Part shown: positions 6,714 to 14,658 of the stretch, piece by piece
Layout: each line of letters opens with the position of its first letter
Numbering within the stretch: position 1 is the first letter of the stretch
Origin: Candidatus Falkowiibacteriota bacterium
GTDB taxonomy: Bacteria > Patescibacteriota > Patescibacteriia > CAIXNZ01
Assembly (NCBI GenBank): GCA_903920975.1
Contig: CAIXNZ010000095.1
Location: 1-20,997 of the forward strand
Reading direction: 5' to 3'
Length of the DNA: 20,997 bases
Made by a program: the position numbers and the translations under genes
The notes under the pieces: model-generated
What the model saw: only the letters and a program-made list of their open reading frames with translations
The model's database searches: none
What the model was told of the DNA's origin: nothing

Positions 6714-7528
6714 AGAAGTTAAATCTTGAACAACTTAAAAAAGTTGCCAACACTTTAAGAATTGATGTTATTAAAATGTTGGCGAAGGCTGGATCGGGAC
6801 ATCCAGCCGGCTCTTTAGGCATGGCTGATATTTTTAGCGCTCTTTATTTTAATATTTTGAATCACAATCCAAAAAATCCGCTTTGGGACAAGCGTGATCG
6901 CTTAATTTTATCCTGCGGACACATTGTGCCAATCAGATACGCGGCCATGGCAGAAAGCGGCTATTTCCCAGTTGCCAAATTAATGACTTTACGTAAACTC
7001 GGTTCGCCTCTACAAGGTCATCCTTCTTTTGTTGATATGCCAGCCTTGGAATGTTCTTCTGGACCATTGGGTCAAGGCGTTTCAGTAGCAGTTGGCAAAG
7101 CTTTAGCTGCCAAAATGAATAAGCAAAAACATTTTGTCTATTGTATTACTAGCGATGGCGAACATGATGAAGGCCAAACATGGGAAGCAATCATGACAGC
7201 GGCAAAATACAAATTGGACAATTTAATTTTCATTGTAGATAGAAATATAATTCAGATTGACGGGTTTACCGAAAATATTATGCCGCTTAAACCACTTTGC
7301 GAAAAGTATGAAAAATTTAATTGGCACCTCTTAAGAATAGATGGCAATAATATGAAAGAAATTTTGGCAGGATTTGTTAAGGCGAAAAAGTTAAAAGGCA
7401 AACCAAAAGTAATTATCGCACACACAATTCCTGGTAAGGGCGTAAAATTTATGGAAAATAAATGGGAATGGCACGGAAAAGCGCCCAATGGAAAAGAGGC
7501 GGAATTAGCTTTAAAAGAATTAGCGTAA
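6710..7528 (+). CDS. Transketolase, N-terminal (thiamine diphosphate-binding) subunit
   Basis: One half of a split transketolase, which moves two-carbon units between sugar phosphates. Motifs: GSGHPAGSLG (His31), LSCGH, QGHPS, SGPLGQG, SDGEHDEGQTWEA (148-160) and DRNIIQIDG (Asp177, Asn179), which together bind the diphosphate and metal, then WHGKAPN near the end. The open frame extends upstream to 6635, but ATG 6710 is the right start: it gives the usual N-terminus (MKKLNLEQLKK) and forms an ATGA overlap with the preceding gene. The 272-residue length fits stand-alone N-terminal subunits. The partner is the next gene, and both must combine to make an active enzyme. Confidence 0.93.
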   Translation: MKKLNLEQLKKVANTLRIDVIKMLAKAGSGHPAGSLGMADIFSALYFNILNHNPKNPLWDKRDRLILSCGHIVPIRYAAMAESGYFPVAKLMTLRKLGSPLQGHPSFVDMPALECSSGPLGQGVSVAVGKALAAKMNKQKHFVYCITSDGEHDEGQTWEAIMTAAKYKLDNLIFIVDRNIIQIDGFTENIMPLKPLCEKYEKFNWHLLRIDGNNMKEILAGFVKAKKLKGKPKVIIAHTIPGKGVKFMENKWEWHGKAPNGKEAELALKELA

Positions 7529-7530
7529 CT

Positions 7531-7592
7531 GTCATGCTGAGCATGTCGAAGCATGATATAATGTTGTCGCCCTTCGACAGGCTCAGGGTGAC
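7531..7592. repeat. Inverted pair of REP-like repeats between the transketolase halves
   Basis: A plus-oriented unit (7531-7556, core CTGAGCATGTCGAAG) faces a minus-oriented unit (7566-7592, core CTTCGACAGGCTCAG). Each unit is itself an imperfect palindrome (CATGC/GCATG; GCCC/GGGT). The pair could fold into a large hairpin in the operon mRNA. The same family recurs at 16229-16282 and 20134-20260. Confidence 0.85.
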
Positions 7593-7610
7593 AACGAGAA
7601 AATAAATTCA

Positions 7611-8561
7611 ATGATTAATTTATCAAAACAACCAGAAATGAAAGCTTGTCGCGATGGTTATGGCGAAGCGCTTTTGGAATTGGGTAAGAAAAATAAAAAT
7701 GTGGTTGTTTTGTGCGCTGATTTGGAAGAATCCACCAGAACAATAGATTTCGGTAAAAAATATCCCAAAAGATTTGTGGAGGTGGGTGTGGCAGAACAAA
7801 ATATGGCAGGCATTGCCGCTGGTTTAGCGCTTGAAGGAAAAATACCTTTTATGAGTTCTTTTGCGGTTTTTTCGCCAGGCAGAAATTGGGAACAGATCAG
7901 AGTTTCTATTTGTTATAATAATGCAAATGTAAAAATTGTCAGCTCGCACGCTGGCTTGAACGTGGGCGAAGACGGAGCCACTCATCAGGCTTTGGAAGAT
8001 TTGGCCACCATGAGAGTTATACCAAATATGACAGTTATTGCGCCATGCGATTATTTAGAAACAAAAAAAGCAGTTATGGCTGCGGCAAAATACAAGGGTC
8101 CTGTTTACATCCGTTTTGGCCGTGAAAAAACACCGATAATAACTTCCATACAATCAAGATTCCAAATTGGTAAGGCTGAAATTTTGAGACAAGGAAAAGA
8201 TGTGACAATTATTGCTTGTGGACCAATGGTTGCCGAAGCGCTAAAGGCCGCTGATGAATTGGCAAAGCAGAAAATTAGTGCAGAAGTTATTAATTGCCAT
8301 ACGATTAAACCAATTGATAAAAATACTATTATAAAATCAGCCAAAAAAACTAAAAGAGTAGTGACTATTGAAGAACATGAGGTGAACGGGGGATTAGGCA
8401 GTGTTGTGGCCGAAGTTTTGGCTCAAAATTACCCAGTTAAAATGGAAATTATTGGCGTCCCTGATAAATTTGGTGAGTCAGGAACAACTAAGCAACTTTA
8501 TGATAAATATGGATTAAACGCAACTGCAATAATTAAAAGTGTTAAAAAATTATTAAAATAA
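7611..8561 (+). CDS. Transketolase, C-terminal (pyrimidine-binding) subunit
   Basis: The second half of the split transketolase. It begins with CRDGYGEALLELGKKN and carries FVEVGVAEQNMAGIAAGLA, whose Glu62 is the residue that activates the thiamine cofactor in this family. SSHAGLNVGEDGATHQALED follows, as does YIRFGREKTP in the substrate-binding part. From about 190 comes the C-terminal transketolase domain (VTIIACGPMVAEALKAADEL; EEHEVNGGLGSVVAEVL). The 316-residue length is typical of stand-alone C-terminal subunits. It lies 82 nt after the N-terminal gene, the only sizeable gap in the operon, and that gap is filled by the REP-like pair. The start at 7611 has no Shine-Dalgarno. 1-deoxyxylulose-5-P synthase is related, but the operon favours transketolase. 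Confidence 0.92.
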   Translation: MINLSKQPEMKACRDGYGEALLELGKKNKNVVVLCADLEESTRTIDFGKKYPKRFVEVGVAEQNMAGIAAGLALEGKIPFMSSFAVFSPGRNWEQIRVSICYNNANVKIVSSHAGLNVGEDGATHQALEDLATMRVIPNMTVIAPCDYLETKKAVMAAAKYKGPVYIRFGREKTPIITSIQSRFQIGKAEILRQGKDVTIIACGPMVAEALKAADELAKQKISAEVINCHTIKPIDKNTIIKSAKKTKRVVTIEEHEVNGGLGSVVAEVLAQNYPVKMEIIGVPDKFGESGTTKQLYDKYGLNATAIIKSVKKLLK

Positions 8562-8565
8562 ATTT

Positions 8566-11433
8566 ATGAAGAAATCCACTTTCTATTTGTTATTACTTTT
8601 TTTATTTATTAGCCAATTTAATCTTATTTCAGCTAAAGCTGCCGACTGGACAGATTTATTTGCCTATCCATCGGATTCATCACCTAGTGGAGTAGCATTG
8701 AAATCTACATCCGTTTCATTGCTTAAATTTTCCCTAAAGTCAGATGGAGCAGACGTTATTCTTAATAGATTATTTTTGACAGAAAGTCAAAAAGTAGGTA
8801 TTAAAGATTTTAAACTTTATTTAAATAATTCCAACACCTCTTCTGGCACAGCTACAAACCCAGATTTTGTCTTATTTGATAATTTGAATATACCGCTTCA
8901 GCAATCAATTACTTATAATTTTGAAGTAAAAGCAAATACTACCGAGGCTATCTCTAATAATTATGAATTAGATTTGTTTAGTGCCGTTACTGAACCGATT
9001 ACATACACTATTGGCAAGGGGTTTCCTATTTACGGAAATTCACTTAAATTTTTGCCTAATTTAAATATTTCTTTAGTTAGCGATTCTCCCTCTGGCAATG
9101 GCACTAATAGTAATTCCACCCTAGTAATGAAATTCAAGCTTGCGGCTGAAAATGAAGATATTATCATACAAGATATTCTTACATCCGAAACTGGCGGTTT
9201 AGGAAGTGCTACTAATTATAAACTAGTAGATAATAGTACGGGCATCGTATTGGGATCAACTGAAAACATAGGGTCGGGTGTATATAAATTTTCCAGCCTT
9301 AATTTAAAAATTATAAAATATACTGAAAAAATATTGGATATATTTGCCGATACAAATAATACAACGGGTAGTTATAAATCAAATGTATTAAGTATCGTAA
9401 CCTCTAGTCAGACAATTTTTAATAGTTTGCCTTTAGCTGGTAATTTACTAAATTTTCCTACACACGAAGTACCAGCTATTACTTTTTCTAACGTCAAAGT
9501 CACGGGTTATGCGCCGGATTCATTTAGTTTAGAATATGATACAAATATTGCAGATTTTAATGATGTTTCAGTTACCGCCACTACTGAATGTATAGATACT
9601 AATTTAAATAAGGTTTTTTGTACATCTTTGGGTGAACATCATACGCCGATATTAACGGTTGCGCCAACACATCATAAATTTTATATCTCTAAATATGACA
9701 CCATGGGAACTTGGCTGACTGGAAATAAAGTATATTATCAAATTAGCAGTCCACAGATTGCTTATCCTCAAGGTATAAGTCAGATTTATGAATATATAAT
9801 TCCAGCAGCTTCGACAAAACTTAATATTTCTAATTTTATATCAGAACCAGGTGTGGATAGTATTAAAATTACTTGGCAAACGGATAGGCCGGCGACATCT
9901 AAAATTTATATTATACCTGCAGCAGAAATTAATTATCCCGACAAATATGCCTGGGCTTGGAGCAAAGCTGAAAATTTGAAATTTAGCGATAATAATTTAA
10001 CTCAGAATCATCAATATACAATTACTGGATTAACTAAGGGAATAAAATATGCTTTAAATATTGAAAATTATGATAGTAGTAATAATTATGCTCAATTTTT
10101 AACTACATTTACCACATTACTTCAACCAGCAATACCGCTTTATCCTCCGAATAAAGCTTTTAATCCAAATCCAGAATTTTATACTGGGCTGACACCAAGC
10201 CCTTATCTTTATGCTTATTTAGATCCAACTGATTTAAATAGCGATGGTACTTTAACTTTAACATGGACAGGATCAGATCCAGATAATAATCCAAGTCAAC
10301 TTACGTATGATGTATATTTAGGAGAATCTAAAATATGTTCCAAAATTAGCACTACTTCGTGTAAGACACCGGTGCTTATGTTGGATTATTATTATAAATG
10401 GGTAGTATTTACTTATGATCCCCAAAATAATACCACGATAAGCGATTATTGGGCTTTTAAAATTTTTTCTGAGCCACCTGTAAAAATTATTAATGTCAGT
10501 GAGGGCAATACATATTTAGGTGATACTAAAGAAATTGATGCCACAACTAATGTTTCAGCAACTTGTGTTTTACTTTATAGTACAAATTCCGACTTAGGTA
10601 ATGGACGAGAGAAAGAAATCCCAGGTACAATGACTCAGATCTTAAATCCATCTACTGAGGCAAAATATAATTATCATTTTAAACTAACAGGATTAGATGG
10701 TAAATCAACTTACTATACAAGGGTAAGGTGTAATACTAAGGATCTCGGTGATCTTAGTGCATTAAATACTTTAAATCCTGAAGGGGTTTCTACACCAAAT
10801 ACGCCTACAACTACAATTCCTTCTTCGGCTACCACCCAATTTGTCCAGCAAGAAAAATCTTTGGTAACAAGTACAAATACTACTTTGGTTAATCGTTTAA
10901 ACGGCTACATTCTTTTACAGGTGCAAAATGCTGGTCAGGCTTGGTATGTTGACCCCAAAACTGATTTAAAATATTATTTACCCGATGGCACTGCTGCATA
11001 TTCAGCTCTGAGAAAATTTGGGCTGGGCATTACCAATGCTGATTTATCCAAAATTCCAGTTGGTATTGAATCCAGATTTCAGGATACTGATACAGATGGC
11101 GATGGCTTACCTGATAAGTTAGAGGAGGGCTTAGGCACAAATCCTAATAACCCAGATAGCGATGGCGATGGCTATTCTGATTTAACTGAAGTGCAAACCG
11201 GCTATAACCCACTAGGCAGCGGCAAATTAACATTTGATACTACTTTAGCTAACAGAGTAAAAGGCAAAATCGTATTGCAAGTCCAATCCAAGGGCGAGGC
11301 CTGGTATATTAATCCCAAAGATGGCAAGCGCTATTACATGAAAGATGGGGGAGCTGCTTATCAGATAATGAGGTTTTTAAGTTTAGGCATAACTAATAGC
11401 GATCTTAGAACAATTCCCGTGGGAACATTATAA
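8566..11433 (+). CDS. Secreted multidomain surface protein (FN3-like, Ca-binding, C-terminal repeat pair)
   Basis: A 955-residue protein with a signal peptide (basic MKKS, hydrophobic 6-22, cleavage likely near AKA at 23-25). The N-terminal 400 residues are Ser/Thr/Asn-rich beta-strand sequence with two related segments (about 40-160 and 165-290). A fibronectin type III-like unit spans about 418-515 (ITWQTDRPATSKIYI...TITGLTKGIKYAL). A second Ig/FN3-like unit follows near 560-640 (LTLTWTGSDPDNNPSQLTYD). The C-terminus has two copies of a ~58-residue repeat (776-833 and 896-953; LLQVQ...AWY.(D/N)PK, YY, GLGITN-type, (K/T)IPVG). They flank a thrombospondin-3-like calcium motif (840 on, DTDTDGDGLPD...DSDGDGYSD). 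No LPXTG or C-terminal anchor is seen. It starts 4 nt after tktC, an odd operon partner for metabolic enzymes. Confidence 0.8.
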   Translation: MKKSTFYLLLLFLFISQFNLISAKAADWTDLFAYPSDSSPSGVALKSTSVSLLKFSLKSDGADVILNRLFLTESQKVGIKDFKLYLNNSNTSSGTATNPDFVLFDNLNIPLQQSITYNFEVKANTTEAISNNYELDLFSAVTEPITYTIGKGFPIYGNSLKFLPNLNISLVSDSPSGNGTNSNSTLVMKFKLAAENEDIIIQDILTSETGGLGSATNYKLVDNSTGIVLGSTENIGSGVYKFSSLNLKIIKYTEKILDIFADTNNTTGSYKSNVLSIVTSSQTIFNSLPLAGNLLNFPTHEVPAITFSNVKVTGYAPDSFSLEYDTNIADFNDVSVTATTECIDTNLNKVFCTSLGEHHTPILTVAPTHHKFYISKYDTMGTWLTGNKVYYQISSPQIAYPQGISQIYEYIIPAASTKLNISNFISEPGVDSIKITWQTDRPATSKIYIIPAAEINYPDKYAWAWSKAENLKFSDNNLTQNHQYTITGLTKGIKYALNIENYDSSNNYAQFLTTFTTLLQPAIPLYPPNKAFNPNPEFYTGLTPSPYLYAYLDPTDLNSDGTLTLTWTGSDPDNNPSQLTYDVYLGESKICSKISTTSCKTPVLMLDYYYKWVVFTYDPQNNTTISDYWAFKIFSEPPVKIINVSEGNTYLGDTKEIDATTNVSATCVLLYSTNSDLGNGREKEIPGTMTQILNPSTEAKYNYHFKLTGLDGKSTYYTRVRCNTKDLGDLSALNTLNPEGVSTPNTPTTTIPSSATTQFVQQEKSLVTSTNTTLVNRLNGYILLQVQNAGQAWYVDPKTDLKYYLPDGTAAYSALRKFGLGITNADLSKIPVGIESRFQDTDTDGDGLPDKLEEGLGTNPNNPDSDGDGYSDLTEVQTGYNPLGSGKLTFDTTLANRVKGKIVLQVQSKGEAWYINPKDGKRYYMKDGGAAYQIMRFLSLGITNSDLRTIPVGTL

Positions 11434-11438
11434 ATTCC

Positions 11439-12341
11439 ATGAAAAATCCCAAACAACTTTACATTTTACCCTTTGATCACCGCGCGACTTTTAGCAAAGG
11501 ACTTTTTGGTTTTCAAGAGCCATTAACCAAAACACAGCATAAAAAGGTCAAAGAAGCTAAGCGCATGATTTGGCAAGCTTTTGTTAAAGTTTGGAGTAAA
11601 AGTATCCATAAGGAGGCTTTGGGGATTTTGGTTGATGAAGAATTTGGCAGTGAAATTCAAAAAGCTGCCGCCACCTTGGATGCGGTCAGAATATTGACTA
11701 CGGAAAAAAGCGGTCAAAATGTTTTTGATTTTGAATATGGCGCTAAATTTGGTCAGCACATTTTAAAATTTAAACCCGACTATGCCAAAGTTTTAGTGCG
11801 CTATAATCCGGCTGAAAAAGAAATTAATAAAAAGCAATTAAAAAATCTGAAAAAGATTAATGACTTTTGTGCTCAGAAAAAAATTGATTTTTTATTTGAA
11901 TTATTAGTGCCGGCAACTGACAGCCAGTTAAAAAATTATAAAAATAAGGAAAAATATGATTTGAAATTGCGTCCGATTTTGACCAGAAAAGCAATCTATG
12001 AAATCCGTAAGGCCAGAATTGAACCAGATATCTGGAAATTGGAGCCAATGTCCAGCAAAAGCGACTGGCAAAAAGTTATTAATGTAGTTAAGACGCAAAA
12101 TAAAAAAGATGCCAAGATAATTGTTTTGGGCAGGGCAGGCTCGAAAGCCTTGGTGAGTGTTTGGTTAAAAATTGCCTCTGGTTTTGAAGATATTATCGGC
12201 TTTGCCGTTGGTAGGACAATCTTTTTCTCGCCTTTACAAAAATATCTGAAGAAGGAATTGAGTAAAAGGGAAACAATTAATTTGATTGCGAAGAACTTTG
12301 AGTATTTCATCGGGTTGTGGGAGAAGAATAGAGTCAAGTAA
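11439..12341 (+). CDS. DUF2090/IolC C-terminal-type class I aldolase-like protein
   Basis: Probably a TIM-barrel aldolase acting on a phosphorylated sugar or sugar acid. It has the DUF2090 pattern: YILPFDHRATF at the N-terminus, ALGILVDEEFG, AKVLVRYNPAEK, FLFELLVPA, the DIWKLEPM strand with Lys200 as a candidate Schiff-base lysine, KIIVLGRAGS and a final GFAVGRTIFF. In other bacteria this domain is the C-terminal half of IolC, fused behind a PfkB kinase. Here the kinase is a separate gene shortly downstream. It starts 5 nt after the surface protein gene and is probably the end of the rpiB operon. Inositol genes are absent, so the true substrate is open. Fructose- or ketose-phosphate cleavage is a reasonable guess. 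Confidence 0.75.
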   Translation: MKNPKQLYILPFDHRATFSKGLFGFQEPLTKTQHKKVKEAKRMIWQAFVKVWSKSIHKEALGILVDEEFGSEIQKAAATLDAVRILTTEKSGQNVFDFEYGAKFGQHILKFKPDYAKVLVRYNPAEKEINKKQLKNLKKINDFCAQKKIDFLFELLVPATDSQLKNYKNKEKYDLKLRPILTRKAIYEIRKARIEPDIWKLEPMSSKSDWQKVINVVKTQNKKDAKIIVLGRAGSKALVSVWLKIASGFEDIIGFAVGRTIFFSPLQKYLKKELSKRETINLIAKNFEYFIGLWEKNRVK

Positions 12342-12357
12342 TTTTTTGTAAACTATA

Positions 12358-12391
12358 AAACACAGATTATTGTCACAGATTGCGCAGATAA
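12358..12391 (+). repeat. Left inverted repeat of the GxxExxY cassette
   Basis: AAACACAGAT (12358-12367), followed by a second CACAGAT and a related CGCAGAT, is the reverse complement of the right arm at 12787-12819. The outermost 10 bases match perfectly (12358-12367 with 12810-12819). Confidence 0.75.
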
Positions 12392-12404
12392 TCAAGAAAA
12401 TTTT

Positions 12405-12779
12405 ATGGGGGAGAAATATTTATATAAAGATTTAACCTATAAGATAATAGGAGCGTCATACTCTGTATATAATCAATTAGGATTTGGTCATAGAGAAAAA
12501 GTTTTGCAAAGAGCTCATGAGATTGAATATAAAAATGCCGGCTTGAGTTTTAAGAAAGAATGTTGCGTTAGGATTTATTATGGCGAAAGAATTATAGCTA
12601 AATATTACATGGATTTTGTTATTGAAGATAAAATTGTAGTAGAATTAAAAGTAGCAAATGAATTTTACACTAAAGATATCAAACAGATACTTAGTTATGT
12701 AAAAGCTAATGATTTGAGACTGGGTTTATTAATTATATTTAATAAAGAGGGCGTTAAAGTCAAAAGAATAATTAACTAA
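12405..12779 (+). CDS. GxxExxY family protein (PD-(D/E)xK-like fold)
   Basis: A 124-residue member of the GxxExxY family, which is widespread and of unsettled function. The naming motif is degenerate: GHREKVL (28-34) has Leu instead of Tyr. The nuclease-like core is clear: YYMDFVIEDKIVVELKVA supplies Asp70, Glu80 and Lys82 in D-x9-E-x-K spacing, followed by KQILSYVKANDLRLGLLIIFN, which matches the family's QL.YL...gLLiNF end. It sits alone between imperfect inverted repeats (12358-12391 and 12787-12819) and interrupts the otherwise tight run from the aldolase to the kinase. A GATAAT at 12387-12392, inside the left repeat, could act as a -10 and give a short leader. This looks like a small mobile or passenger unit. 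Catalysis is unproven. Confidence 0.85.
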   Translation: MGEKYLYKDLTYKIIGASYSVYNQLGFGHREKVLQRAHEIEYKNAGLSFKKECCVRIYYGERIIAKYYMDFVIEDKIVVELKVANEFYTKDIKQILSYVKANDLRLGLLIIFNKEGVKVKRIIN

Positions 12780-12786
12780 ACTTCGT

Positions 12787-12819
12787 ATCTGTGTTTATCA
12801 GTGAAATTTATCTGTGTTT
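12787..12819 (+). repeat. Right inverted repeat of the GxxExxY cassette
   Basis: ATCTGTGTTT occurs twice (12787-12796 and 12810-12819) and is inverted relative to the left arm. The 462-bp interval 12358-12819 holds just the GxxExxY gene. Confidence 0.75.
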
Positions 12820-12821
12820 CA

Positions 12822-12827
12822 TATAAT
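12822..12827 (+). promoter_or_regulatory. Possible -10 box upstream of the PfkB kinase
   Basis: TATAAT lies just outside the right repeat and 21 bases before the kinase ATG. Transcription would start near 12834. No good -35 is seen, so this is a weak call. If real, the kinase is expressed independently of the interrupted operon. Confidence 0.4.
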
Positions 12828-12848
12828 TCATTAATAAAAATATCCAAT

Positions 12849-13823
12849 ATGTTTGACGTAATTTCAATAGGCGCGGCGACCAAAGATGTCTTCATGATTT
12901 CCAAAGATTTTAAAGTGATCAAATCGCCGCAATTTAAAAGTGGCATGGGCGAATGTTTTGCCTATGGCTCAAAAGTGGAAATCGGCGATATTTATTTTGA
13001 CACTGGCGGGGGAGCGACAAATTCAGCTTATACCTTTGCCAATTTTGGCTTAAAGACCTCAGTTGTTTCCAAAGTCGGCCATGATATCTATGGTATGGAG
13101 ATTATGAATGTTTTGGCGCATCAGGGGATTGATATTCATAATTTGAGCACTGATAAAACGCATAAAACAGCCTATTCCACGATTTTGGTGGTGCCAGGCG
13201 GTGATCGTACTATCTTGGTCTATCGCGGTGCTAGCGCCAATTTTAATGATCAGGACTTTAATTGGACTAAATTAAAAACAAAATGGTTTTATATCTCATC
13301 CTTAGCAGGCAATATCAGTTTATTAAAGAAAATTTTTGCTTTTGCTAAAAAGAATAAAATAAAAATCGCCTGGAATCCTGGTGGCGATGAATTAAAACTC
13401 GGTGCCAGCAAATTAAAATCCTTGATTAAAGACGCTTATGTTTTTAATTTGAATAAAGAAGAGGCGCAAAAATTAACTGGCAAAAAAGACGTAAAAGGCA
13501 TTTTAAAAGCCATTGATAAAATGAGTCCCGGCTACAATATTGTGACTGATGGAGCAAATGGCGCTTATTTATCTGACGGCGTTCTTATTTACTTTGCTAA
13601 GGCCATGAATGTGCCTGTTGTTAATACTACTGGCGCAGGTGATGCTTTTGGATCCGGCTTTTGCGCAGGCATGATTTTGAAAAATGACTGGGATTTTGGC
13701 TTGCGCCTGGCAATTTTAAATTCAGCTGGCACTATCACTAAAATGGGAGCAAAAAATGGGTTGCTAGAAAAAGTTCCGAATCAAAAAGATTTAAATAAAG
13801 TTAAAATACAGATAATAAGATAA
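12849..13823 (+). CDS. PfkB/ribokinase-family sugar kinase
   Basis: An ATP-dependent kinase of the ribokinase fold. The N-terminal strand is DVISIGAATKDVF. The substrate-binding GGGATNSAYTFANFGL replaces the classic GG.a.N.a motif, followed by SKVGHDIYG. VFNLNKEEAQKLTG is the N..E motif. The C-terminal signature NTTGAGDAFGSGFCAG holds the anion hole and catalytic base Asp265. The open frame extends back to 12801, but those codons run through the right repeat and show no family similarity, so ATG 12849 (MFDVISIG) is chosen, giving 325 residues. In many bacteria such a kinase is fused to a DUF2090 aldolase as IolC, and here that aldolase is encoded separately upstream. The last 13 codons are duplicated at 14649-14687. 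The substrate cannot be fixed from sequence: sugar, ketose-phosphate or nucleoside are all possible. Confidence 0.85.
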   Translation: MFDVISIGAATKDVFMISKDFKVIKSPQFKSGMGECFAYGSKVEIGDIYFDTGGGATNSAYTFANFGLKTSVVSKVGHDIYGMEIMNVLAHQGIDIHNLSTDKTHKTAYSTILVVPGGDRTILVYRGASANFNDQDFNWTKLKTKWFYISSLAGNISLLKKIFAFAKKNKIKIAWNPGGDELKLGASKLKSLIKDAYVFNLNKEEAQKLTGKKDVKGILKAIDKMSPGYNIVTDGANGAYLSDGVLIYFAKAMNVPVVNTTGAGDAFGSGFCAGMILKNDWDFGLRLAILNSAGTITKMGAKNGLLEKVPNQKDLNKVKIQIIR

Positions 13824-13890
13824 TTTGGAAAAAATCAGAGTATAAGATATAAAAACTCTTGATTCTAGTTGATGAATTATTAAAATAACC

Positions 13891-14658
13891 GTGAAATCAA
13901 AAAATATTATTGAGCAATGGAAAAAAGATGAGGCTGCCCCTTTTAAGGGCTGGGATTTTTCATATATAAAAGACAGAATAATCGAAGAAGAGCCGCCGTG
14001 GGATTATAAAAATTTAGCTAAAAAGCTTGTTGAAAAATCCTCTGCCGTTCTTGATGTGGCAACTGGCGGCGGTGAGATTTTTTCTTCATTTGCACCATTT
14101 TCTAAGCGCGCCGTGGCGATAGAAGGATATACACCAAATGTAGCTGTCGCTAAGAAAAGGCTTGAACCGTTTGGGGTCGAAGTTTTAGAGGTAAACGAAG
14201 TAGACATCCTACCTTTTGCTGACGAAGAATTTGATTTGGTATTAAATCGTCATGGTGGGCTTCGCATACAAGAAGTTTTTAGAGTTTTGAAAAAAGGTGG
14301 ACTTTTTCTTACTCAACAAGTCGGCGGAGATAACCTCCTTGATTTAATGGCTGTATTTAATATTGAACCAAAATGGCCTGATAATGTGTTGAGTGTTGTG
14401 CAAAAGAAAATAACCGATATTGGTTTTGAAATTTTAAAATCTGAGGAGTGGAAAGGAAAAATAATTTTCAAAGATGTTGGAGCAGTTGTTTATTTTTTAA
14501 AGGCTATACCCTGGACAGTTGATAATTTTAGCGTAGATATTCACTTAATTTATTTGGAAAAATTACAAGAAGAACTGGAGAAAAGTGGTCGGCTGGAATT
14601 TACTTACACTAGATTTCTTATCCTTGCGAAGAAGAAATTCCAGGCCAGAAAGATTTGA
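13891..14658 (+). CDS. Class I SAM-dependent methyltransferase (Methyltransf_11 type)
   Basis: A 255-residue methyltransferase with motif I VLDVATGGGE (53-62), the acidic end of strand two AIEGYTPN, EVDILPFADEEFDLVLNRHG (motif II/post II) and EVFRVLKKGGLFLTQQVG (motif III). The start is GTG at 13891. No in-frame ATG lies near, and the N-terminal IIEQWKKDEAAPFKGWDFSY with a later EEEPPWDY is a conserved opening of a family I recall from Gram-positive bacteria, so the GTG is credible. A TTGATT (13859-13864) and TAAAAT (13881-13886) pair lies upstream but would start transcription at the GTG itself. Its 3' end overlaps a fossil of the kinase gene's end, suggesting that the gene arrived by insertion behind the kinase. 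The target molecule is unknown. Confidence 0.8.
   Translation: MKSKNIIEQWKKDEAAPFKGWDFSYIKDRIIEEEPPWDYKNLAKKLVEKSSAVLDVATGGGEIFSSFAPFSKRAVAIEGYTPNVAVAKKRLEPFGVEVLEVNEVDILPFADEEFDLVLNRHGGLRIQEVFRVLKKGGLFLTQQVGGDNLLDLMAVFNIEPKWPDNVLSVVQKKITDIGFEILKSEEWKGKIIFKDVGAVVYFLKAIPWTVDNFSVDIHLIYLEKLQEELEKSGRLEFTYTRFLILAKKKFQARKI

Noticed and set aside
7531..7592. Possible CRISPR repeats in the spaced palindromic units
   Set aside because: The units are inverted rather than direct, few, and have no regular spacers. No cas gene is present.
6710..8561. Transketolase broken into two pieces by mutation or by the REP insertion
   Set aside because: Each half has its own start and stop, and the split lies at the known domain boundary. 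Split transketolases are common in archaea and reduced bacteria.
12801..12848. Sixteen extra N-terminal residues for the PfkB kinase
   Set aside because: They are encoded by the right inverted repeat of the GxxExxY unit and do not fit the family's opening strand.
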